A stretch of 7,343 nt of DNA from the NCBI GenBank assembly GCA_030671225.1, contig DAOVAE010000051.1, positions 1 to 7,343 on the forward strand, written 5' to 3'. The notes under the pieces are model-generated. The model saw only the letters and a list, made by a program, of their open reading frames with translations. It was not told where the DNA came from and made no database searches. Both the position numbers and the translations under genes were made by a program. This document shows, piece by piece, positions 1-5,412 of the stretch (positions are counted from its first letter, which is position 1; each line of letters opens with the position of its first letter). The stretch comes from Desulfobacteraceae bacterium. GTDB lineage: Bacteria; Desulfobacterota; Desulfobacteria; Desulfobacterales; UBA11574.

Positions 1-1010
1 GGATAATCCCATCAAGTGCCGTATGGTGTTTAAATTTGCAGTACGGTTACGGTTGGCCAAAAAGCCATAGTGCCGGATTCTGACAAAGCCCTTAGGCAGG
101 CTGTGCAAGAGGAACCTTCGGATAAACTCCACTGCGGTGATGGTGACCGATTCTGTCTCGTTTTTCTTTCGGTTTTTGGCGGTGAAGGTTACCATGCCGT
201 CTTTAAGTTTTTTGATGCGGCTGTTTGCAATGGCCACCCGATGGGTATAGCGTGCCAGATATTCAAGGACATGGTCCGGACGTTTGACAGGATTTCGGAC
301 ACTAACCACCCAATTTTTTGCATACAGCGTATTCTTGAGTTTTTTATATACACTGCCGGCAAGCTTGAACCTCTCGTTTTGGCAGGCATGGCCCATCCGC
401 TCCATGAACTTGCCACGAAAAACCAGGGATAACGCTTCTTCGTTAAAAAGATAATCGCCTCTGCATGAGATCCATTGTTTTCCATCCTTTGACACAGCAC
501 CTCCGGCAACCAGACAGTGCAGATGAAAATGCGCCTTGAGCTTTTGGTCCCAGGTGTGTAAAATGGCGATAAAACCGGGTGTGCCGTTAAGCTCATTTTT
601 TCCAAAGGTCAAAAGCGTTTGAGAAGCAGCTTTAAACAGGATGTTGAGCATCACCTTTTTATTGTTTAGGATGATGGTGTTGAGTTCATGCGGAAGGGTA
701 AAGACGACATGAAAGTAGTTGACCGGTAAAATTTCGTCTTTTCTTTTCTCAAGCCATCTTTCCCGCGGCATTTGCTGGCATTTGGGGCAATGGCGATTGC
801 GGCAGGAATGATACGTAATGGAACCGTACCGCAGGTGTTGCAGCGCTCAATATGACCACCAAGGTGAGCGGTGCGGCAGTTCAAAAGGTCGGATACGATT
901 TTACGATGTTCCGGCCATAAGGGATACTCGGCTTTATAGTCATCCATATGATGATGTAAGATATCGGCGATCTCCGGCGTTTTCTTTTCAGGTTTTATGA
1001 TTTGGGTCAT
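1..1010 (-). pseudogene. tnpA: IS91-family Y2 HUH transposase, frameshifted, 3' end outside window
   Basis: This would be the rolling-circle transposase that nicks and transfers single-stranded element DNA. The start is the ATG at 1010-1008, preceded by AAAGGAGG (1020-1027) with a 9-base gap, rather than the ATG at 1034 which lies before this site. The N-terminal zinc-binding domain shows Cys45, Cys57 and Cys60, then CRNRHCPKCQ after the frameshift. The HUH motif (HFHLH) is at 531-517, and the paired tyrosines of the Y2 motif (EYLARYTHRVAI) have codons at 261-259 and 249-247. Reading starts in one frame and continues in another from about 820-830: one base is missing after CGT, and the rest is then open without a stop to position 1. 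No slippery heptamer lies there, so this looks like a lesion. About 336 codons are present of roughly 400 usual for the family. Confidence 0.9.
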
Positions 1011-1108
1011 CGGTTCTGTCCTCCTTTCCTGCATGTTTTATTGTCAATGAGATCCAAAGGGCTTGGGATCTTTGACAGGGTTTCACGGCTCACATGCAGA
1101 TAAATCAT
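1007..1108 (-). pseudogene. Integrase 3' fragment with the catalytic tyrosine, displaced from the rest of the gene
   Basis: From the ATG at 1108-1106 the minus strand reads MIYLHVSRETLSKIPSPLDL and runs on to a TGA at 1009-1007. This matches the C-terminus of tyrosine recombinases: an MIYxHV segment with the nucleophilic tyrosine (codon 1102-1100), then a short proline-containing tail. The stop overlaps the transposase ATG as ATGA, so the two genes were translationally coupled. The fragment joins in frame to the integrase body at 4517-5288 once the intervening 3408 bp are removed, giving NLSTTMIYLHV across the join. Here it is only a severed tail with no start of its own. Confidence 0.85.
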
Positions 1109-1111
1109 GGT
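1108..1111. other. Element-target junction (att-like), recombinase-gene side
   Basis: TGGT here is the 4-bp identity shared with 4516-4519. To the left the minus-strand reading is integrase tail (ATG ATT TAT); to the right it is element DNA (CTAGCTCACC). Joining 1111 to 4520 restores the integrase codons TCG ACA ACC ATG ATT TAT. A further GGT at 1112-1114 makes a small direct repeat (TGGTGGT). The assignment depends on the integrase reconstruction rather than on a matching known att site. Confidence 0.7.
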
Positions 1112-1140
1112 GGTGAGCTAGTTTTCATATTGCACCTCTT
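1108..1140 (-). promoter_or_regulatory. Orphan ribosome binding site and start codon at the element end
   Basis: In the 70-bp tail after the recombinase stop, the minus strand has AAGAGG (1135-1140), a 6-base gap, then ATG (1128-1126) and the codons AAA ACT AGC TCA CCA CCA, which run into the shared TGGT. In the integrated state the next codon is TGA (1107-1105) from the target, so the frame ends after seven codons. Joined to the other element end in a circle, the same frame continues into AGT CAT TCA ACT and the whole DUF5372 reading frame. The site is well placed for translation behind the recombinase gene. Confidence 0.65.
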
Positions 1141-1181
1141 GAATACCTGAGTGATCATGGCCCCTATAAAATAATGTATAT

Positions 1182-3221
1182 TCAGTTTCTTATGCTCTTT
1201 TTCATGAGCGGTGAATTGACGCCGGGATGCTCGTAAAGACATCCGTTTCGATCATTATAGGGATACGTTTTTATTATCCCCTTCTTTCCCCATCTCCGCA
1301 CAGTAGCGGTTGTTACCCCTAGAAGGTTGGCGACTTCATCTACCGTCAGCTTGCCGTTGGCTCTTAATCTTGCATGGCGGGTCTTGATCTTATAGCTATG
1401 CGTGATGCCTTTCACGACATTCCTATCGATCCGGTGGCCTTGGCCAGATTTAAATCCACGGTTGTTGAGTATGGTCGCAATTTCCGAATAAGTATGGTCG
1501 CTCAGAAGTTCATCGACAATCTCAACGATTTTTGGATCCGTCATATTATATTGCCAACCTTTGAGGGGGAGTGAGAGCTTCAGCGTTTTTGTTGCACCGC
1601 CTTTAAATCGAACGTGCAGCGCGATTTCTTCTCCTCTGATCATTGTTACATCCTCAATTAAAAATCTGATCATTCGCTTTTTCTCACGAACAGGTGTTCT
1701 CGGATTTTTCCACAGTCTCGGAAAGTCACTGGCCAGTTTGAGTACTTCCTTCTGCTGCGCTTTTTTCAGTCTTTCTGATTCCAGTCGGCGATGTTTTTCA
1801 TAGTAGTCATTGGTTTCCTGCAGATGCCTGAGCTTCTCATTCCATTCTGCCTCCAGGGTATCAGCTACCAGTCGATTGTCCGGATCGACCTGCATAAAAC
1901 GCCGCCTAGCGAGATTGGCTTCATATTCCGCCCGCTCCACCTGTTGCCGTCGGAGTTTATCCGCTTCATTAAAACGGGTCTCCAACTCTTGCTGGACTTC
2001 CAGCGCAACTTCCAATGTGAGCGGTGTAACCGATTCAATTAACAGTTTGCTGATGGCCTCATCAATACCAGCACCCGGGATATATTGACAGCTGTTCTCG
2101 CATCTTTCTATTCTGTTTCGCTGGCATAAATAGGCCGGCTCGAGTCGACCTTTACGCTGATATTTATATCGTATGGTCATCCGTTGACCACATTTGCCGC
2201 AAATCGCCAATCCCTGGAGAAGACACGGCCCCTCACGGGGTGGTGTTTTCCTGTCTATAACATTATATGCAACCGCATTTTCACGTATCCGCCGCAAGTT
2301 TTCTTCATACTGTTGCCAGGTAATATAGCCCGGATGGGCGTCTTTTATCAAAACAATCCATTCTTCACGGGGGACCTGAAAATAAGTCGTCGAGCCATCG
2401 ACATTTTTTCGAGACCGCTGTCGTCCATAATAATATGCTCCGGCATACCGCGGATTCTTCAGAATCAGTCGTGCCCGGCTGTGGGTTAGCCTTTGCCATT
2501 TCAACTCGCCTTTATCGGGACCCATGTGGGATCGGCATGGGAATTTCACATTATCTTTGGCAAATGCCTTTGCTGTTGCAAATGCAGCACCGGTTCGTTG
2601 AAAAATGTCAAAAAACAAACGAAAGCTTTGCTGAACTTGTTTGTCCGGCTCAATAATGATTTTACCATTGTGATCATAAACAAATCCGGTAGGCAAGCGC
2701 GTTTTTAATTCTCCCCGTCGGGCCTTGCTTAAAATGCCTCCTCTAAGCCGGGACCTCAACACATGAAGTTCTACTTCGGAAAAAGTGCCCTTCATATTGA
2801 GAAGCAAACGATCATTAAAATCGGTTGGGTCATAAATCCCATCCTCATCAAGAATCAGGGTATCGGTTATGGCACAGATCTCCAGCAGTCGAGCCCAATC
2901 TGCATTGTTGCGCGCCAGGCGTGAGACCTCAAGACCCATCACGAGCCCCACACGCCCCAAGCTAACGTCTGCCATCAGTCTGCGAAACCCCTCTCTATCA
3001 GCTACAGATGAAGCTGTTTCGCCTAAATCGGAATCTACCGTCACGATCTGAGCAACAGGCCATCCTAAAGCTATCGCCCGGTCACGAAGGGCATATTGGC
3101 GTTTGGTGCTTTCGGTATTTTCAAAAACCTGCTTGAGTGTGGATTGTCTGACGTAGCAGTACGCCTGCCTTTTTAGATGGCTTGTGGTCACTTTCTGATT
3201 TACGCGATGTGACATACTCAT
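1182..3221 (-). CDS. Large serine recombinase, 679 aa
   Basis: A site-specific DNA recombinase expected to excise and integrate this element. The N-terminal resolvase domain has the YVRQST active site (Arg25, nucleophile Ser27) and the second conserved arginine motif SRLAR (100-104). A recombinase domain follows (about 175-320, with NPRYAGAYYYGR), then a zinc ribbon (Cys341, Cys344, Cys366, Cys374 or Cys378), a charged coiled-coil stretch (about 405-500) and, unusually, a C-terminal MerR/excisionase-type helix-turn-helix (about 625-660, LTVDEVANLLGVTTATVRRW). The length is ordinary for large serine recombinases with an extra DNA-binding module. The start ATG overlaps the stop of the upstream 98-aa gene (ATGA) and has AGGAGG seven bases before it (3229-3234). 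All key catalytic residues visible to me are present, so it may be active. It resembles the Y4bA/Y4pH protein as I recall it. Confidence 0.93.
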   Translation of the reverse strand: MSMSHRVNQKVTTSHLKRQAYCYVRQSTLKQVFENTESTKRQYALRDRAIALGWPVAQIVTVDSDLGETASSVADREGFRRLMADVSLGRVGLVMGLEVSRLARNNADWARLLEICAITDTLILDEDGIYDPTDFNDRLLLNMKGTFSEVELHVLRSRLRGGILSKARRGELKTRLPTGFVYDHNGKIIIEPDKQVQQSFRLFFDIFQRTGAAFATAKAFAKDNVKFPCRSHMGPDKGELKWQRLTHSRARLILKNPRYAGAYYYGRQRSRKNVDGSTTYFQVPREEWIVLIKDAHPGYITWQQYEENLRRIRENAVAYNVIDRKTPPREGPCLLQGLAICGKCGQRMTIRYKYQRKGRLEPAYLCQRNRIERCENSCQYIPGAGIDEAISKLLIESVTPLTLEVALEVQQELETRFNEADKLRRQQVERAEYEANLARRRFMQVDPDNRLVADTLEAEWNEKLRHLQETNDYYEKHRRLESERLKKAQQKEVLKLASDFPRLWKNPRTPVREKKRMIRFLIEDVTMIRGEEIALHVRFKGGATKTLKLSLPLKGWQYNMTDPKIVEIVDELLSDHTYSEIATILNNRGFKSGQGHRIDRNVVKGITHSYKIKTRHARLRANGKLTVDEVANLLGVTTATVRRWGKKGIIKTYPYNDRNGCLYEHPGVNSPLMKKSIRN

Positions 3222-3514
3222 GAGTGAACCTCCTGTAAGTTGAACAAGGTAATGTTCGCCATAACCTTTATCATCTCCGATGTTGCTTTATGCCTAAAGA
3301 CAGGCATTTTCGTTCGCTTCGCCGGGTTTACCGGTATGCATCGATGGCAGACGTCTATCCAGACAAGCATCCCTTGGCGAATTAATAGTGTCAGACCCAA
3401 ACTTCGTTCATAAAAGATCTCTTGCTTGTCTAAAGCCTGTGAACGCAATGATTCATAATGCAGCAGAGCGCTGTCATCAGATTCAATACCTGGTAGGGAA
3501 TTTCTCGATTTCAT
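3218..3514 (-). CDS. 98-aa protein of the serine-recombinase operon, function unknown
   Basis: I do not recognise a named domain. The protein has a mixed-charge helical N-terminal half (LLHYESLRSQALDKQE), a hydrophobic segment with a Cys (LTLLIRQGMLVWIDVCH), and a basic middle (PAKRTKMPVFRHK). It shows no signal peptide. Its start overlaps the stop of the HTH gene (ATGA at 3514-3511) and its stop overlaps the recombinase start (ATGA at 3221-3218), so all three should be translated together in a fixed ratio. The position corresponds to y4bB/y4pI in the cluster this element resembles. An accessory role in recombination, such as a directionality or assembly factor, is a guess from context. A slippery heptamer just upstream could also make it the C-terminal part of a fusion with the HTH protein. 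Confidence 0.75.
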   Translation of the reverse strand: MKSRNSLPGIESDDSALLHYESLRSQALDKQEIFYERSLGLTLLIRQGMLVWIDVCHRCIPVNPAKRTKMPVFRHKATSEMIKVMANITLFNLQEVHS

Positions 3515-3987
3515 TTTCTCTTTTTTTTTCTCCGCAACACCGCGCGTTCTATACTTCTCGGATGAACGTCTTTCCCAAATTTTTCCTTTATCAATGGCAC
3601 AAGTTTCCGGGCACGAAGCGGTTTGCCTTCTTCTATTTTTTCTTCGATGAAGGCCAGTACATCAGCAGTCAACTTGTGAGCAGATTTTGGACCCGGGCGT
3701 TTTTTAACAAGCCCGGCCACCCCCTCCTGTTTGAACTGTGATTGTGCCTGATAGAATGCCGGCCGCGAGAAGCCAAAGTCTTCGGATGCTTGTTTCACCG
3801 AGCGTCCTTCCTTGTCGACGGCTCGTAACATCTCATACTTGACCTGAACAAGATCACGAGCATCAAAAAATTCGAGCGTCGAATCTGAAAACATTTTTTC
3901 TGTAACCTTCTGTGGATGCGGATTAAGCGCACCGCATTTTCTTAAACTTTCAATCTTGTCATCTTTGGGCTGTTTGGGTCGTGCCAT
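3511..3987 (-). CDS. Helix-turn-helix DNA-binding protein, 158 aa
   Basis: First gene of the recombinase operon. A transposase-type helix-turn-helix lies at about 63-87 (SVKQASEDFGFSRPAFYQAQ), followed by a basic GLVKKRPGPK linker and a second winged-helix-like unit at about 105-150 (KLVPLIKEKFGKDVHPRSIE). That arrangement recalls the DNA-binding N-terminus of IS630/IS481-type transposases, but no DDE catalytic domain follows. The C-terminus is strongly basic (RRKKKRK). The start is supported by AAGGAG at 3997-4002, nine bases before the ATG. Promoter and TGC(C/G)GCA boxes lie directly upstream, so it may control its own operon or bind the element ends; this is inference. The tail is coded by a 9-A run containing A AAA AAG in frame. 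Confidence 0.85.
   Translation of the reverse strand: MARPKQPKDDKIESLRKCGALNPHPQKVTEKMFSDSTLEFFDARDLVQVKYEMLRAVDKEGRSVKQASEDFGFSRPAFYQAQSQFKQEGVAGLVKKRPGPKSAHKLTADVLAFIEEKIEEGKPLRARKLVPLIKEKFGKDVHPRSIERAVLRRKKKRK
3520..3526 (-). promoter_or_regulatory. A_AAA_AAG slippery heptamer, possible -1 frameshift site
   Basis: Near the end of the HTH gene the zero-frame codons AAA AAG, preceded by A, form the heptamer A AAA AAG, the classic bacterial -1 slip site of dnaX and many insertion sequences. A -1 slip there reads GAG AAA ATG AAA and enters the frame of the 98-aa gene with no stop between, giving an HTH-98-aa fusion. Without the slip, the HTH frame stops two codons later at TGA. I see no clear strong downstream hairpin or upstream Shine-Dalgarno-like stimulator, and simple ATGA coupling explains the layout as well. 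Confidence 0.4.
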
Positions 3988-4011
3988 GGCCTCGTCTCCT
4001 TTGGTTAATTA

Positions 4012-4178
4012 TGCCGCAGCGGATTTAAATGATAACTTATATATGCCGCATAATATCTTGAATGTCAAGTGGATATTCAATTTAAATACGCAATAACAAT
4101 AAATTGTGTGACTATCATTAGACTTTTAACGGCCCTCTATAAACAACATGCGGCAAATATAATTTAACACTTGCGGCA
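4012..4178. repeat. Four TGC(C/G)GCA boxes in the intergenic region
   Basis: The heptamer occurs at 4012-4018 and 4044-4050 as TGCCGCA and at 4149-4155 and 4172-4178 as TGCGGCA. Three of the four have ATGC-S-GCA with AT-rich flanks, and the copy at 4044 is a nearly perfect longer dyad (ATAT, ATGCCGCAT, ATAT). They lie only between the DUF5372 stop and the HTH start: one in the leader, one inside the promoter spacer, two upstream. They are probable binding sites for the HTH protein or the recombinase C-terminal domain. I find no copy in the 70-bp tail at the other end of the element, so they are more likely operators than end repeats. Confidence 0.6.
4038..4068 (-). promoter_or_regulatory. Promoter of the HTH-recombinase operon
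   Basis: A perfect -35 TTGACA (4063-4068) is followed by TATATA (4038-4043) at a 19-bp spacing, about 50 bases before the HTH start codon. The other possible -10 readings, CATATA at 17 bp or TATAAG at 21 bp, are poorer in sequence or spacing. The spacer holds the dyad ATGC-G-GCAT (4043-4051). A 19-bp spacer with a dyad in it is the architecture of MerR-regulated promoters, and the recombinase ends in a MerR-like helix-turn-helix. That link is suggestive only. Confidence 0.55.
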
Positions 4179-4215
4179 TATTCTCCTTAACATCCCACTC
4201 CGTCATCACGCTTGT

Positions 4216-4515
4216 TCATTTGCGGTTTGCACTGTTTATTTCACCAATAAGGCGAACCAAACCGAGAAGGTCTTCGTTTCGGAAAAGTGCGCGTCCAGCA
4301 GAGACAGCAACGAATGGATCCTTTGCTCCAATGTTCGTCCAATCAAGCGGTACGGAAGATTTTCGTCCCTTCGTGTTGAAAAAGAAAACACGACACTCAC
4401 CTGGCAGCCGCCTTACGTTATCTATTTCAAACTCGATATTTCTGTATGGATGAAACGGGTGAATGATCCGGAAGGTTTTGTTGTTAAAATCTTGCTGGGA
4501 TGCAGTTGAATGACT
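4216..4515 (-). CDS. DUF5372 (Y4bD/Y4pK-like) protein, start codon missing in the integrated state
   Basis: The frame reads FRIIHPFHPYRNIEFEIDN, then VPLDWTNIGAKDPFVAVSAG and a tail ending in INSANRK before TGA at 4218-4216. The HPFHP motif, the PLDWT segment and the DPFVAVSAGRALF segment are what I know of DUF5372, a family of about 100 residues of unknown function found beside serine-recombinase elements. The frame stays open past the element edge to a TAA at 4548-4546 in the integrase gene but contains no ATG, GTG or TTG. The missing start and ribosome binding site lie at the other element end (1108-1140) and are in frame when the ends are joined, predicting 106 aa beginning MKTSSPPSHSTASQQ. 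A protein would thus be expected from a circle or tandem array but not from this locus, unless an ATT or ATC codon is used. Confidence 0.75.
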   Translation of the reverse strand, partial: SHSTASQQDFNNKTFRIIHPFHPYRNIEFEIDNVRRLPGECRVFFFNTKGRKSSVPLDWTNIGAKDPFVAVSAGRALFRNEDLLGLVRLIGEINSANRK

Positions 4516-4519
4516 TGGT
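4516..4519. other. Element-target junction (att-like), DUF5372 side
   Basis: On the minus strand the integrase reading TCG ACA ACC is followed here by AAG TCA TTC instead of the expected ATG ATT TAT. Coding similarity to tyrosine recombinases stops abruptly after LSTT, and the catalytic tyrosine is lost. TGGT is shared with 1108-1111. A weak imperfect match between the two element ends (GCA-T-TGAA--ACT in opposite orientations) might be part of an attP-like dyad, but it needs gaps to align. Confidence 0.7.
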
Positions 4520-5288
4520 TGTCGAAAGGTTCGAATGCCGTAAAATTATCTTACTCACGATTTCAAGTGGAGTCCCAGCCCGAGATGCATAAGTTGCTGC
4601 ATGTCTCCTTAAATCATGCGGGTTAAGATTGATACCCACCAGTTTGCCGGCCTTTTTCACAACAATCCTTGCAGCAGCATATGTAATCGGAAATATCCTT
4701 TGATCAGGTTCAATTGTCTTATCCCTGATATATTGGTTGAACCTGTCAGCAATCTTTTTAGGGATAAAGACAAACTCTAAAGGCCGACCACTTTTGGCAT
4801 CACGAATAGTAAGCTTCCGGTCCTCAACATCTCTGGGAGTTAAATCAAGCACTTCGCCTATTCTCATTCCTCCACGAGCCATAAGCTCAAGCATGAGCCT
4901 GTTTCGTGGATTATTAGTTCTGAATATGATCTCGTCGACAATATCTTTTTCTATAATGGGCCAAGATGGTGGTTTCGCTTCTCTGAATAATTTTTTCAGA
5001 ACTGGCGTATCGCACGGGTTGTTGAATTTGATATCGAATGTGCTTATAACAAAATTGAAGAAGGTTTTGAGGTTGGCATATCGGATTCGTTTGGTGGTTT
5101 GTTTTTGACCTTTGGTGAGATGGTTCAAAAATGAGAGGATCTCATCCGATGATATGGATTTTAATTTTCTGTCACCGAATTTGTCCAGGAATCTTGTTAA
5201 TACAAAGACCTGATTCCTGATCGTATTTTTTTTTAGAATTTGCTTTGTGATAATTGATAAAATAGTCTACCGCTTGCTGAACTTTCAT
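4517..5288 (-). pseudogene. Tyrosine integrase body, frameshifted and cut off before its catalytic tyrosine
   Basis: Accessory integrase of the IS91 element. The start is the ATG at 5288-5286, with AGGAGG six bases upstream (5295-5300). The N-terminal SAM-like domain begins MKVQQAVDYFINYHKANSKK; reading must then change frame in a 9-A tract (5226-5234), since eight As would give KKNTIRNQVFVLTRFLDKFG and an open frame to the end. The catalytic domain shows the first arginine in GGMRIGEVLDL, the lysine in RDAKSGRPLEF and the HDLRRH box, then LRHSNLSTT. At that point the serine-recombinase element begins and the frame ends in foreign codons (stop at 4486-4484). With the tail at 1007-1108 and the frameshift repaired, the protein would be 290 aa, a normal size. 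The needed shift is +1 or -2, not the -1 a slippery A run usually gives, so mutation is likelier than programmed frameshifting. Confidence 0.88.
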
Positions 5289-5308
5289 AATGAACCTCCT
5301 TTTGTTTG

Positions 5309-5329
5309 AGTGTATACCAGTTTGACACT
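5309..5329 (-). promoter_or_regulatory. Probable extended -10 promoter and dyad of the IS91 integrase gene
   Basis: On the minus strand TGGTATACA (5319-5311) is an extended -10 motif (TG, one base, TATACA) about 22 bases before the integrase start. No good -35 is present. The same stretch is an inverted repeat, AGTGT (5309-5313) against ACACT (5325-5329) with an 11-base loop. It may be an autoregulatory site or part of the IS91 terminal structure; I cannot tell which. Confidence 0.35.
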
Positions 5330-5334
5330 TACCT

Positions 5335-5363
5335 TTGATGTTTGGTAATGCTAAAATTAAATT
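5335..5363 (+). promoter_or_regulatory. Possible promoter of the HUH-like/DUF6155 gene pair
   Basis: TTGATG (5335-5340), 17 bases, then TAAATT (5358-5363) would start transcription about 45 bases before the ATG at 5413. Both hexamers are imperfect and the region is AT-rich, so chance matches are easy. It would diverge from the integrase promoter. Confidence 0.28.
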
Positions 5364-5412
5364 ATTAGATTTTCAACATAAAAACTATATTACAACGTAA
5401 AAAGAAAATATA

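Larger units (their letters stand above)
1112..4519 (-). mobile_element. Serine-recombinase element, four genes, inserted in the IS91 integrase gene
   Basis: The boundaries were deduced from the interrupted integrase: coding similarity stops at 4517 and resumes at 1108, and TGGT is shared at 1108-1111 and 4516-4519. The size is 3408 bp counting one TGGT. The genes, all on the minus strand, are a DUF5372 protein, an HTH protein, a 98-residue protein and a large serine recombinase. From memory, this gene set and order resemble the y4bA-D cluster of the Rhizobium NGR234 symbiotic plasmid, with DUF5372 being the Y4bD/Y4pK family. Large serine recombinases exchange strands at a 2-bp overlap without target duplication, which fits a very short shared sequence and clean restoration of the target. 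The exact crossover dinucleotide inside TGGT cannot be read. Confidence 0.82.
1..5329 (-). mobile_element. IS91-family element with integrase and transposase genes, interrupted and inactivated
   Basis: The outer element reads on the minus strand: a tyrosine integrase (start at 5288) whose stop codon overlaps the start of a Y2 HUH transposase (start at 1010). IS91-family elements with an extra integrase-like gene upstream of the transposase are known; they move by single-strand, rolling-circle-like transfer and leave no terminal inverted repeats. The integrase gene is split by the serine-recombinase element at about 1112-4519, and both genes carry frameshifts, so no active protein is expected. 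The right boundary at 5329 is only a guess, placed after the dyad upstream of the integrase promoter; the other end lies outside the window. Confidence 0.7.

Noticed and set aside
189..605. 138-codon minus-strand open frame
   Set aside because: It is an off-frame shadow of the transposase; the true frame carries the HUH and Y2 motifs.
817..832. Programmed frameshift in the IS91 transposase
   Set aside because: No slippery heptamer or homopolymer is present, and it falls in the middle of a zinc-binding domain.
1051..1070. Near-palindrome GATCCAAAGGGCTTGGGATC that could be a terminator or IS end
   Set aside because: It lies within the integrase tail coding for the IPSPLDL segment, has a bulge and is not followed by a T tract; the coding explanation is enough.
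4012..4178. CRISPR-like repeat array
   Set aside because: The repeat unit is only 7 bases, copies are in both orientations and spacings are irregular (32, 105 and 23 bases).
4171..4509. 112-codon plus-strand open frame
   Set aside because: It is antisense to the DUF5372 frame, whose minus-strand translation shows recognisable family motifs.
4737..5108. 123-codon plus-strand open frame
   Set aside because: It is antisense to the tyrosine integrase, which has clear catalytic boxes.
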